This document shows, in pieces, positions 28,429-37,888 of a stretch of DNA of 64,000 bases. Source of the stretch: JAPORK01 sp026710285 (GTDB taxonomy: Bacteria; Pseudomonadota; Gammaproteobacteria; Pseudomonadales; Endozoicomonadaceae). Each line of letters opens with the position of its first letter. The first letter of the stretch is position 1. The stretch is taken from the NCBI GenBank assembly GCA_965201045.1, contig OZ241746.1:3348001-3412000 (forward strand). The letters run 5' to 3'. A program made the position numbers and the translations under genes. Below the pieces are notes generated by a model, which saw only the letters and a list, made by a program, of their open reading frames with translations, did no database searches and was not told the DNA's origin.

Positions 28429-29871
28429 TTAATTCATCTTATCCGTTATATAATACAATACACTCTGTGCCATGATTGCAACAATAAAGATGGTTGAAAC
28501 AAACAGATAACTAATTACTTTGTTTACAGAAAAGCCTTTTGCTTTAACACAAAGTGAATCTTTTTCAGGCAGAATTTGCTCAGATGTATCAAATATCAAC
28601 AGTGGAATACGCAGATAATAAAACATGCTGGCAGCACTGGTTAATACCATAGTAATAACCAGTACCCAGGCATTTTGTGCAATGGCAGTCTTAAAAGTAA
28701 GGAATTTGGCAATAAAACCGGTAAAAGGAGGGATGCCTGCCAGTGATAATGTAGCGATGGTCATTGCAATACCAGCCCATGGACAACGGTACCCAAAACC
28801 ACGATAATGCTCAAGATCAGACCATCCTTCAGCTGATTCAACAGCGGTAATCAGAGAGAATATAGCAATAGTAGTTGTTGTATAGATTAATCCATAATAA
28901 ATGATAGCTGATGTACTATCAGAAGACTGATTCAGAGCCAGCGCCACTAAAATAAACCCAAAGTGTGTAACGGAAGAATAAGCCATAATACGCTTGAGGC
29001 TGTTTTGATTGAGTGCCAGTACAGTTCCAACAATCATACTTAAAATGGCAATAATTGTAACCACAGAATGAAATAACTCCAACAAACACAAACTACCATT
29101 TAGCCAGAAAGGTAACTGTGCCATCCAGGCGAGTACAGCCAGCTTACCAACAGTTCCTGTGAAAGTGACAACGGGTACCGGAGCTCCTTCATAAAAGTCA
29201 GCCAGCCAGTTATGAAATGGCACAACAGCCATTTCAAATCCTACACCCACCAACAACATGACAAAACCAATCATGACGATGTATGAATGTCCATGGGGTT
29301 GTGTGAGCATATGCGGAATTTTAGAGACAATTAACGTACCTGATCCAATATAAATTAATGCAATCCCCATTAGCAGAAAAGCACTGGCTACACCTGCTGT
29401 TATAACTATTTTTGTAGCAGCTTCTATTGCTCCGTTACGTTCGGGTCGCCAGGCGGTCAGGCAAAATCCACAAATGGTCACCAATTCAATGCCTATTAAT
29501 ACTGCAATCAAATTATCAGAGAGAATCAGTGCCATTCCCAGCGTAGAAAAAATAATAAGACTATAATATATTTCATCGATGGTTTCTTTTATTGTTCGTG
29601 CACTGAAAGACATAAAAAAGATGATCAGTGCCACAAAACAAAAGAAAGCAGTACATGTTTGTGTATATCCGTTAACTCGGATAAAAGACTCAATTACTTC
29701 GTTATAATAGATCAGCTCCAGTGATGAAAGCATTGCACCTGTTAAAACGACAATGGTTAATAAATAAGCCAGTTTTTGCCCTGCGGGTAATAGTCCTGCA
29801 AGAAGCACAAATACACCACCAAAGCCAAGCCACAAATAAGGTTGAAAATAAAACAGATCACTTAACGACAT
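28429..29871 (-). CDS. nuoN: NADH-quinone oxidoreductase subunit N, operon copy
   Basis: 480-aa membrane subunit of complex I, one of three antiporter-like proton channels, last gene of nuoA-N. Fourteen or so hydrophobic helices; key residues in VLIGIELVTICGF (Glu), GTVGKLAVLAW (Lys) and KRIMAYSSVTHFGFI. It overlaps the nuoM end by 14 bases and has GGAGGA as RBS, so translation is probably coupled. Almost identical to the second copy at 24108-25550. Confidence 0.97.
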   Translation of the reverse strand: MSLSDLFYFQPYLWLGFGGVFVLLAGLLPAGQKLAYLLTIVVLTGAMLSSLELIYYNEVIESFIRVNGYTQTCTAFFCFVALIIFFMSFSARTIKETIDEIYYSLIIFSTLGMALILSDNLIAVLIGIELVTICGFCLTAWRPERNGAIEAATKIVITAGVASAFLLMGIALIYIGSGTLIVSKIPHMLTQPHGHSYIVMIGFVMLLVGVGFEMAVVPFHNWLADFYEGAPVPVVTFTGTVGKLAVLAWMAQLPFWLNGSLCLLELFHSVVTIIAILSMIVGTVLALNQNSLKRIMAYSSVTHFGFILVALALNQSSDSTSAIIYYGLIYTTTTIAIFSLITAVESAEGWSDLEHYRGFGYRCPWAGIAMTIATLSLAGIPPFTGFIAKFLTFKTAIAQNAWVLVITMVLTSAASMFYYLRIPLLIFDTSEQILPEKDSLCVKAKGFSVNKVISYLFVSTIFIVAIMAQSVLYYITDKMN

Positions 29872-31357
29872 TTGATAATCCTCCTTGAGTCAGTTCACTA
29901 GCTTTAATGATATGCTGTGTAGCTTCTGTAAAATTTTGGGTGAAACTTTGTGAATAAAGACCTAACCATAAAATAGCTATTGCTAATAGTATAAGGATGT
30001 ACCATTCCCGCCAACTCGTATCTGTTAAAGTTGTTTCGTGATAGTTAGTATTTAATGGTCCAAGCATTGTGTATTCATACATTCGCAGAAAATAAGCTAC
30101 ACCAATGACAATACTGGTGGCAGCCAGTATTGTCCACATAACTGATACCTGATAACTGCCGGCAAGAATTAAGATTTCAGCAACAAAATTACCAAGACCC
30201 GGTACACCAATGCTGGCTATAATAAAAAAAAGAAAAAAACTTGCCAGTTGCGGCATCCGTTTAAACAGTCCTCCCATAGCACTGAAATCACCTGAAAAAC
30301 CTCTTATTTCAAGCATTGCAACGATGGCAAAGATTCCGGTAATCGAGAAAGCGTGTGCAATGAGTTGTGTCATTGCTCCATTAATAGCTTGTAGCTGTAA
30401 AGCAAATATACCCAACATGGCTAGATTCATATGACTGATACTTGAATAAACGGCAATGGAACGAATATTATGTTGACGATAAGCGATCAGCCCCATATAA
30501 ACAGTACCTATAGCAGCAAGTGCCATACCTGCTTTGCATAACAAAGACATACTCTCGGGTGACAAAAAAGGACAAACCCTTAAAATACCGTAGATCCCTG
30601 CATTAGACATAGCCCCTGCAAGTAAAATTGTTACCGCCGGATTGGCAAATTTATAAGTATCTGGTGCCCACGAATGCAGTGGAAAAGCCGGTACTTTCAC
30701 ACCAAACCCTACTAGAAAAGCCAGTGTAATCCACATCGCACCTGTTTTTACCGGTGAACTGAATAGTATATCAAATGCAAAATTCGGTGGTGCTCCGGAT
30801 TCTTTACTTTTTAACAGGTAAAGTGCAATAATACCTGCCAGCATTAGTAGTGAAGCTACCACCGTAAACAACAGAAAACGCATTGCAGCCTGTTTTGCTT
30901 TACCACTTCCCCAGAAACAGATCATAAAGTACATAGGTATTAACATGACCTCCCAAAAAATAAAGAGCAAAAACAGATCAAAGGAGAGGTAAACACCATT
31001 GAGTCCACTTAGCATAACTAGCATTAAAGGTCCAAAGTTGTGCCATTGCTTTATACTGTGCCAACCCACTCCAATGGCAATCACACTTAAAAAAGCGGTT
31101 ATCAGTAACATTACCAGACTAAATCCATCCATGGCCAGTTTATAGGTAATACCTATTTGTGGCATCCATGCAACAGATTCAGCGTATGTCCATCCTGTGT
31201 TATTACTTTTTATCCACAGAAAAAAAATGATAATTAATTCTAATTTACAAACAATAGCTGTAATCATCCGTGCCAGATCAGCATTTTTTTTGCCCAAAAC
31301 CACAATCAGACAGGCTGCAAGAATTGGAAAAAATATTAAAAAGCTCAGCATGCTCAA
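29858..31357 (-). CDS. nuoM: NADH-quinone oxidoreductase subunit M
   Basis: 499-aa antiporter-like proton-pumping subunit of complex I. Features: FWEVMLIPMYFMI (helix-5 Glu region), FLVGFGVKVPAFPLHSWAPD (helix-7 Lys) and IAVYSSISHMNLAMLG with a helix-12 region after it. Starts ATG 31357, 15 bp after nuoL. The last 68 codons are duplicated at 25537-25742. Normal length for the family. Confidence 0.97.
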   Translation of the reverse strand: MSMLSFLIFFPILAACLIVVLGKKNADLARMITAIVCKLELIIIFFLWIKSNNTGWTYAESVAWMPQIGITYKLAMDGFSLVMLLITAFLSVIAIGVGWHSIKQWHNFGPLMLVMLSGLNGVYLSFDLFLLFIFWEVMLIPMYFMICFWGSGKAKQAAMRFLLFTVVASLLMLAGIIALYLLKSKESGAPPNFAFDILFSSPVKTGAMWITLAFLVGFGVKVPAFPLHSWAPDTYKFANPAVTILLAGAMSNAGIYGILRVCPFLSPESMSLLCKAGMALAAIGTVYMGLIAYRQHNIRSIAVYSSISHMNLAMLGIFALQLQAINGAMTQLIAHAFSITGIFAIVAMLEIRGFSGDFSAMGGLFKRMPQLASFFLFFIIASIGVPGLGNFVAEILILAGSYQVSVMWTILAATSIVIGVAYFLRMYEYTMLGPLNTNYHETTLTDTSWREWYILILLAIAILWLGLYSQSFTQNFTEATQHIIKASELTQGGLSNVVK

Positions 31358-31372
31358 TATCCCCGGGATTTG

Positions 31373-33241
31373 CTAAATAATTACACACGACAAAAACACA
31401 ATAACACCCAGTATCATAATATACAAATAACGTTGTAATGAACCTGCTTGTATCTGTTTCATGCTGTAATTAGCAAAGTTTAGTAATTTTGTTAATGTAC
31501 CGACAATTCCTTTAGTAAGGAAAATTTTTTCTATTATAATTTCAGTAATTAAACACAGATTATTATAAGGAATAACAATAATGTAGTGAATTAAGTGATC
31601 AATATACCATGCATTATTTAAGAAGTGATTGTTACCTATACCACGTCGTTTTATTAACTCGCTACGAACCATATAAAAAGCAGCTACAATCCCAATAATT
31701 GTTGTAGAACCTCCGAGAATTTCTAACCATAGAGCAGTCTCTTCATCTGGTAATGGTATCCATCCTATGGCGCTGGCCAACCATGGAATTAACAGGTGTG
31801 GTCCAAAATGCCACCCTTCCGGAAGTTGAATCCAGCCAATAGTAATGCTAAAAAATGCTAAAATAATCAGTGGCAGTTGCATTGAAAAAGTGAGTTTATA
31901 ATTAACAATCTGAGTACGCGGCTGACCGGTAAAAATCATAAAGTACATACGCATAGCATATAAAGCGGTAAACAATGCACCAGCCAAACCTAAAAATGCC
32001 AGCCATTCACCATAATTATCAGTTGTATAACTTGCAGCAATAATGACATCTTTACTATAAAAACTGGCGGTAAATACTGGTAATGCTGCCAGCGTAAGAG
32101 AACCGATCAGGTAAACGACATTAAGTAAAGGCTGTGATTTAGCTAGTCCACCCATTTTGCGAATATCACTGACTCCATCACAGGCTTTTATAATAACGCC
32201 ACTACCCATAAATAATAACGCTTTAAAACAGGCATGAACCAGCAAATGAAACAGAGCCAGCGCATAAGCACCGGCTCCCACAGCGATAAACATGTAACCG
32301 ATTTGACTGATAGTTGAATAGGCAAGAATACGTTTAACTTCATTTTGAGATAATGCAACTACAGACGCATAAAAAGCAGTCATACAACCCACAAATTCAA
32401 CGATCAGACGAATATTGGGTACGCTCTCTAAAAACTGATAAAAGCGTACCAACAGATAAACACCTGCCGTTACCATTGTTGCTGCATGAATTAAAGCAGA
32501 AACGGTAGCCGGACCTGTCATGGCATCTGGCAACCATATGTGTAGAGGAAATTGAGCTGATTTTGCTATTCCTGCCAGCAGCAATAAAAGACATATCACT
32601 TCAATCATAAAATTATCCTGCAATGCCGTTTTATGCTGATTAAAAATATCTGCCATATCCACTGTACCAAAGTGCATAAAAATGCAGATGATCGCTATCG
32701 CCAGAGCGAGATCACCAATACGGGTAACCACAAAGGCTTTACGACCACACCAGGCATTATGTTTTTTATGGTAGTAATAGGAAATAAGTGCATATGAGCA
32801 TAATCCCATGATTTCCCAGCCCGCATAAAGCAGGACAAGATTATCAGCCATTACAAACAGCACCATTCCGGCAATAAATAAGTTCAGATAAAAAAAGTAT
32901 CGGCGTACCCCTTCCTCTTTTCCCATGAAGTGTACAGAGAAAAGATGGATTAAAAAACCTACCCATGTGGCAACAGTGACCATAACAAGAGTAACTTTAT
33001 CAACACATAATGAAATGTGTGGTTGCCATGCTCCCACAGACATCCACTTATAGAGATGTTGACTGAAATTGGCTTCTGCACCACCATTAAACCACAACAG
33101 CAATACCATTAAAGCGGCAACAAAAACCATTAAGGTCGCCAGCAATGAACAAAGTTTTGCAGATACTTTCTGACCTAAAAGTGCGGTAAATAAAGCACCT
33201 GCTAAAGGTGCCCCCGGAATTAACCATAACAAGTCGTTCAT
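31373..33241 (-). CDS. nuoL: NADH-quinone oxidoreductase subunit L
   Basis: 622-aa distal proton-pumping subunit with a long C-terminal lateral helix. Signatures: YAGWEIMGLCSYALISYYY (Glu region), GIAKSAQFPLHIWLPDAMTG (Lys) and KRILAYSTISQIGYMFIA. The C-terminal part has the amphipathic helix and a last membrane helix (YIMILGVIVFLSCVII). ATG start 18 bp after nuoK. Confidence 0.97.
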   Translation of the reverse strand: MNDLLWLIPGAPLAGALFTALLGQKVSAKLCSLLATLMVFVAALMVLLLWFNGGAEANFSQHLYKWMSVGAWQPHISLCVDKVTLVMVTVATWVGFLIHLFSVHFMGKEEGVRRYFFYLNLFIAGMVLFVMADNLVLLYAGWEIMGLCSYALISYYYHKKHNAWCGRKAFVVTRIGDLALAIAIICIFMHFGTVDMADIFNQHKTALQDNFMIEVICLLLLLAGIAKSAQFPLHIWLPDAMTGPATVSALIHAATMVTAGVYLLVRFYQFLESVPNIRLIVEFVGCMTAFYASVVALSQNEVKRILAYSTISQIGYMFIAVGAGAYALALFHLLVHACFKALLFMGSGVIIKACDGVSDIRKMGGLAKSQPLLNVVYLIGSLTLAALPVFTASFYSKDVIIAASYTTDNYGEWLAFLGLAGALFTALYAMRMYFMIFTGQPRTQIVNYKLTFSMQLPLIILAFFSITIGWIQLPEGWHFGPHLLIPWLASAIGWIPLPDEETALWLEILGGSTTIIGIVAAFYMVRSELIKRRGIGNNHFLNNAWYIDHLIHYIIVIPYNNLCLITEIIIEKIFLTKGIVGTLTKLLNFANYSMKQIQAGSLQRYLYIMILGVIVFLSCVII

Positions 33242-33259
33242 TTTTATTGTCCCGTAACG

Positions 33260-33559
33260 TCAGTCATGTAACCGGTTGAGTTGATCAATACGATTTATAC
33301 CGTATTTACGTAAACAATGCATAACAATCAGTAAAGAAACCACTAACTCTGCACCGGCAACGATCATAAATATCAGTGCCAGTACTTGTCCTGTCGGATC
33401 GTTACGATACTGTGCACCGGCAATTGCAGCCAGTGCAGCTCCGTTAAACATTAATTCAATGCCCATAAGAATAAACAGTAATTCTTTCCTGAGCAAAACA
33501 ATCAGCAGACCAATAAAAAACAAAATGAGCGAAACAGAAATGACCAGTGCTAAATTCAT
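33260..33559 (-). CDS. nuoK: NADH-quinone oxidoreductase subunit K
   Basis: 99-aa three-helix membrane subunit. Conserved glutamates of the proton path are visible in LLFILMGIELMFNGAALAAI (Glu34 region) and VAGAELVVSLLIVMH (Glu70 region). Overlaps nuoJ by 4 bases (ATGA), so translation is coupled. Confidence 0.97.
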   Translation of the reverse strand: MNLALVISVSLILFFIGLLIVLLRKELLFILMGIELMFNGAALAAIAGAQYRNDPTGQVLALIFMIVAGAELVVSLLIVMHCLRKYGINRIDQLNRLHD

Positions 33560-34065
33560 TTTTTCTTTTTCCTGTGTGCAAAGGGTCGGGCAAGATACAT
33601 CACGGTGATTAATGCAACCAGCAGTAGTGTAGATATGACTTCAACAGCAATTTTATACTGACCAAATAATACCATGCCTAATGCTTCCGGCTGAATCATT
33701 ATTATTGGTTTTTCTTCATTTAAAGGAAGATTGCTCAGGTATAGCAGATAAACGACTTCTGCGACTAAAATAATCAGTAATCCTGAGGGAATCAGTAAAG
33801 CAGGACGCTGTATTTTAAGATTGTTTTTAAACGGATTCATCATGATGAAGAAAACATAAAGTATCATGATAGCGCCCACATATAAAATAATCTGCAGAAC
33901 CGCTATTAAAGGTGACCCGAGTAAATAAAAATCTATCGCCAGTGCGATAAGAGAAGTAATTAACCAAACTGCCGCATGCATCGGTTGACGTACAAAAATT
34001 ATCGCTGCTGCTGCGATTAACATGATGAAACTGCTGATATAAAAAACTATATTCCATGCACTCAT
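33556..34065 (-). CDS. nuoJ: NADH-quinone oxidoreductase subunit J
   Basis: 169-aa five-helix membrane subunit. ILYVGAIMILYVFFIMMNPF carries the helix-3 pi-bulge tyrosine region typical of the family. A basic tail (AHRKKKK) ends it. ATG at 34065, 28 bp after nuoI. Confidence 0.96.
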   Translation of the reverse strand: MSAWNIVFYISSFIMLIAAAAIIFVRQPMHAAVWLITSLIALAIDFYLLGSPLIAVLQIILYVGAIMILYVFFIMMNPFKNNLKIQRPALLIPSGLLIILVAEVVYLLYLSNLPLNEEKPIIMIQPEALGMVLFGQYKIAVEVISTLLLVALITVMYLARPFAHRKKKK

Positions 34066-34093
34066 TGTATATTTTGCTCTTATTTAAAACACT

Positions 34094-34621
34094 TTATGGC
34101 AGATTGGAGTAGATATCCACCGGTGAAAGTTCATCTTTATTAGCACCAATTTTTTTCCCTTTCACTGCAACACCGGCATGCTTATAATAGTTGTAATCGG
34201 GATCCTTTCCCTGCTTATCAATCAGCAAATCGGCTTTATGCCAGACCATGTTGTTTTTGTCAGTCTGGCATAATTCAAAGTCTTGTGTTAACTGAATGGC
34301 CAGGGTTGGACAGGCTTCTTCACACAATCCACAAAAAATACAACGGCTAAAGTCAATATCAAACTTTTCAGGATAACGTCTTTCATGCTGATCTTCTGTG
34401 CCCTGAATATTGATGCAGTCTACCGGACAAACGGAAGAGCACAGGTAACAGGCAACACAACGTTCCTGACCATCAGGGTCTCTGGTAAGTACAATTCTGC
34501 CACGAAAACGTTTGGCTCGCTGAGTACGTTGCTCCGGATACAAAACAGTAGCGCGGGGTCTGAAGGCGTGGCGTAACGTTACCCAAAAAGCACCAAACAT
34601 TTCTCCTAAAAATTTAAACAT
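34094..34621 (-). CDS. nuoI: NADH-quinone oxidoreductase subunit I
   Basis: 175-aa peripheral subunit holding clusters N6a and N6b that pass electrons towards NuoB. Two ferredoxin motifs are intact: CVACYLCSSVCPVDC and CIFCGLCEEACPTLA. RYPEKFDIDFSRC between them is typical. ATG start 13 bp after nuoH. Confidence 0.97.
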   Translation of the reverse strand: MFKFLGEMFGAFWVTLRHAFRPRATVLYPEQRTQRAKRFRGRIVLTRDPDGQERCVACYLCSSVCPVDCINIQGTEDQHERRYPEKFDIDFSRCIFCGLCEEACPTLAIQLTQDFELCQTDKNNMVWHKADLLIDKQGKDPDYNYYKHAGVAVKGKKIGANKDELSPVDIYSNLP

Positions 34622-34634
34622 TTGTTCTTCTCTT

Positions 34635-35624
34635 TTAAATCATCCAAAAAGATGCAATACACGCTGTGAAGATTACATTGAGTAAGCTGGCAGGCAGTAA
34701 ATATTTCCAGCCAAGCTTTAGTAACTGATCATAACGGGTACGCGGAACACTGGCACGCATCCAGATAAACAGTAATACAATGATGACTGTTTTTAATCCA
34801 AACCAAATAATACCTGTCCATGGATATTCAGCAACGAAAGGTCCGCGCCAGCCGCCTAAAAACAGTGTTGTAGTCAGGGCAGCAATTAATATAATGCCTA
34901 GATATTCACCCAAAAAAAACATCGCAAAAGCCATACCACCATATTCAGTATTATATCCGGAAGCCAGTTCATTTTCTGCTTCAGGCATGTCAAAGGGCAG
35001 ACGGTGTGTCTCAGCGATACCAGATAACATAAAGACAATAAAGCCCAACGGTTGTAAAATGATGTAAGGAATACTCTGTTGCTCAACAATGCGAGTCAGG
35101 CTGAATGAACCGGAAAAAATAATTACACCGAGCAGTGATAAGCTCATAGCCAGTTCATAACTGACCAGTTGTGCAATCGTACGTACAGACCCCAACTGCG
35201 AATATTTACTTTGTGATGCCCAACCGCCAATAAAAACACCGTAGACGTGTAAAGAACTTAATGCCAACACAAACAGTAGACCAATATTAAAATCTCCTGC
35301 CCAGGAAATACCTGGGGCGACAGGAATAACAACAAAACCGAGCAGCACAGAAAATACCACCAACCGGGGTGCCAGGTTATATAAAAATTTATCGGCAAAA
35401 GGTGGCTGAAAACACTCTTTGGTTAATAGTTTAACTGCATCAGCAATGGGCTGTAATAAACCAAAAGGACCACATCGGTTAGGACCGTAGCGGTCCTGTA
35501 ATATAGCCAGTCCGCGTCGTTCGAGATAAACAACATAACCTGCCAGCAAAATAAGTGCCACTGTGGTAATGACCATTCCGATAATGATAACGACCCACTG
35601 CATGATTACCGTTAAATGACTCAT
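34635..35624 (-). CDS. nuoH: NADH-quinone oxidoreductase subunit H
   Basis: 329-aa membrane subunit forming the quinone-access chamber. YLERRGLAILQDRYGPNRCGPFG near the N-terminus (with the usual 'E/R' charges) and LPFDMPEAENELASGYNTEY in the middle are family signatures, as is RASVPRTRYDQLLKLGWKYLLP near the end. It overlaps nuoG by 4 bases (ATGA). Confidence 0.97.
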   Translation of the reverse strand: MSHLTVIMQWVVIIIGMVITTVALILLAGYVVYLERRGLAILQDRYGPNRCGPFGLLQPIADAVKLLTKECFQPPFADKFLYNLAPRLVVFSVLLGFVVIPVAPGISWAGDFNIGLLFVLALSSLHVYGVFIGGWASQSKYSQLGSVRTIAQLVSYELAMSLSLLGVIIFSGSFSLTRIVEQQSIPYIILQPLGFIVFMLSGIAETHRLPFDMPEAENELASGYNTEYGGMAFAMFFLGEYLGIILIAALTTTLFLGGWRGPFVAEYPWTGIIWFGLKTVIIVLLFIWMRASVPRTRYDQLLKLGWKYLLPASLLNVIFTACIASFWMI

Positions 35625-37888
35625 TGATCTGTCTCTCCTGTATGTATCTGATGAAGAGGCAGTACTATATTTGCTTTACATTTTATGCGACCAAGTGTAA
35701 GCGGTGTAACTGCCAGGCAATCTTTGGTTATGCGGTTATCACACAGTACTTCAAGTGATGCACCTGATTTAAAATGTAACTGTTTTCCTGTGGTAACATT
35801 TAACTGCTTTGCCGTGTCTGTGTGCAGATAAACATAGTGATCTTTCCATGGATTACAGGATGCAAGTTCTTTAGCAAAATCAGCCCGAACACCACCACCA
35901 TGCCACGGTAGTTTTACCAGTTGCAAACCCTCTGTTTCTATATGGCTGCTGTAGGTATTTTTTATACCTGACAATTGCTGTAAATTTAACTGTATGCCCA
36001 TCTGATCTGAAATAACCAGTTGAGCACTCAGTTGCGTTAACCATACATCTCTCTGGCGATAAAGTGCTTCAACAGAGTGAGGTGTAAGATGTGCTACAAA
36101 TTCAGTTGGAGAGATAACACTGCTGCGCTGATAAGCCTGTTCAAATGGCTGCACTCTTCCTTCATAATTGACTGAATAACCACAGCGTTCAGACCATGTG
36201 GCTAAAGGTAATACGATATCGGCCTGCTTTACTGTTTCTGTATTGATATTATCCAAAACAATTAGCTGTCTGATTTTATTTCGTAAGGGTTCCCATTCTG
36301 CAGCACCTTCACCAAAAGGATCCGCTCCGCAAACAATCAGCGTATCCACATAAAGTTTTTGTATCGCTTCAAGCAGCTCATGAGCGCTGTTTTCATTACT
36401 AATAACTGCAGCGCCCATGGCATTAGCTCCTTCGAGCGCAAATCCTGACTGAACGGTAACTGTTTCCTGCGATAGCTTTTCTTTCAAACGACTGAAAGCA
36501 TTTATAGCCGGTACATCCATTTCTCCTGCAACACCCAGTAAGACGATTTTTTTTACTTTCTCATCAGACAGCCGGCTTGTATCAAGATGATCAATAACCT
36601 GATGCCAGTTTTTAGGTGTCGCAGAGATCACTTCACCGGCATTGCGATGTTGGATAAGATCAGCCAGCAATGAAGGGACAGCATGAACCATAATGATTGG
36701 TTTTTGTTTTGCTATCAGTTGGCGTACTGCCAGGTCCATCATCGGTGCTGCTTCAGTTAATGATCCAAGAATAATAGCGGCATCGGCTGTTTCTATATCG
36801 GGCAGTGAAGGAGGTAGCTGCGTCGCCTGAATCGCTGACCGGGTACGTGTTTCAGTATCCGGCAGTATAAACGGACTAAATATACCTTTATAATGAACGG
36901 CTAACTGTTTCAGCATATAATGCGTTTGCAGATCTTCATGTTCAGAACTGAGAATACCTATACGACCAGAGGCTTTTTTTAAACACCGGGTGAGATGGGT
37001 GTATATATTATCATAGGGGTTTTTAGCTCCTTTTCTAATGATGCATTTGAGTGGTCGGTCACTGGCTTCACTATAATGTTCACCGTAACGTCCGCGATCA
37101 CAGATAAAATGAGGATTAATGTGTGGATTCGTCATGGGATGAATACGACGTAAAGTTCCTTCACGACCACCTGGCTCAGTATTACACCCTGTTGAACAGT
37201 GATTACAGACAGAAGTCGCTTTTTCCAGCTGCCATGTACGACTATATTTACGTCGAAATACTTTATCTGTAAAGGTCCCAGTTGGACACACATCAATCAT
37301 ATTACCTGAGAAAGGGCTGTCAAAAGCGCCTGGTTCTGAGCGACGGAAGGTGGTTTTTTGTCCTGAGCAATAGACACCAAAATCATCACCTAGTGCATAG
37401 TTTTGATAGAACCGAGCGCAGCGGTAACAGGTAATGCAACGATTTGCTGTATTCCAGATGAGTGGTCCCATTTCCTGATCAGGGAAGGTCTGTTTTTTTC
37501 CGTCATAACGGCGATAAGTCTGTCGGGAAAGAATAGTCATATCCTGAAGATGGCAATGTCCGGCTTCATCACAGACTGGACAGTCATGCGGATGTCGGGT
37601 CATGTAATATTCAACAACATGCTGACGAACTTTATCAGCAGATCCTTTATTCAACCGGTATCTCTGCCCATCCTGGGCAACCTGCATACAGGACATCACT
37701 ACCCTGGATTTGTCATCTTTTTTAGTCGGTTCTAATTCCATGGCACATAAACGACATGATCCTGCTGACCCCAGTGCTTCATGATAACAGAAATAAGTGA
37801 TATCAATCCCCGCTTTCAGAGTCGCCTGCAGTACGTTTTGTCCTGCTTCAAACTCAACCGGTTTGTCATCAATATAAATTGTCCCCAT
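35621..37888 (-). CDS. nuoG: NADH-quinone oxidoreductase subunit G
   Basis: Iron-sulfur subunit carrying the N1b, N4, N5 and usually N7 cluster region, acting between NuoEF and NuoI. The ATG at 37888 is preferred (GAGGTG upstream, TGATG overlap with the nuoF stop); a GTG three codons earlier also exists. 755 aa, clearly shorter than the roughly 900 of E. coli. Motifs: FCYHEALGSAGSCRLC (2Fe-2S), HPHDCPVCDEAGHCHLQDM (His/Cys cluster N5), CITCYRCARFYQ and CNHCSTGCNTEPGG. Molybdopterin-type fold follows without cofactor residues recognised. Confidence 0.95.
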   Translation of the reverse strand: MGTIYIDDKPVEFEAGQNVLQATLKAGIDITYFCYHEALGSAGSCRLCAMELEPTKKDDKSRVVMSCMQVAQDGQRYRLNKGSADKVRQHVVEYYMTRHPHDCPVCDEAGHCHLQDMTILSRQTYRRYDGKKQTFPDQEMGPLIWNTANRCITCYRCARFYQNYALGDDFGVYCSGQKTTFRRSEPGAFDSPFSGNMIDVCPTGTFTDKVFRRKYSRTWQLEKATSVCNHCSTGCNTEPGGREGTLRRIHPMTNPHINPHFICDRGRYGEHYSEASDRPLKCIIRKGAKNPYDNIYTHLTRCLKKASGRIGILSSEHEDLQTHYMLKQLAVHYKGIFSPFILPDTETRTRSAIQATQLPPSLPDIETADAAIILGSLTEAAPMMDLAVRQLIAKQKPIIMVHAVPSLLADLIQHRNAGEVISATPKNWHQVIDHLDTSRLSDEKVKKIVLLGVAGEMDVPAINAFSRLKEKLSQETVTVQSGFALEGANAMGAAVISNENSAHELLEAIQKLYVDTLIVCGADPFGEGAAEWEPLRNKIRQLIVLDNINTETVKQADIVLPLATWSERCGYSVNYEGRVQPFEQAYQRSSVISPTEFVAHLTPHSVEALYRQRDVWLTQLSAQLVISDQMGIQLNLQQLSGIKNTYSSHIETEGLQLVKLPWHGGGVRADFAKELASCNPWKDHYVYLHTDTAKQLNVTTGKQLHFKSGASLEVLCDNRITKDCLAVTPLTLGRIKCKANIVLPLHQIHTGETDQ

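Larger units (their letters stand above)
25743..30066. repeat. tandem duplication, unit B
   Basis: Here nuoM continues intact beyond 30066, so this unit keeps the original link to the nuo operon, while unit A keeps the intact MITE-2. This fits one tandem duplication between a site in nuoM and a site in MITE-2. The central nuoN sequence is nearly identical to unit A, whereas the Q-rich gene differs in repeat number. Confidence 0.92.
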
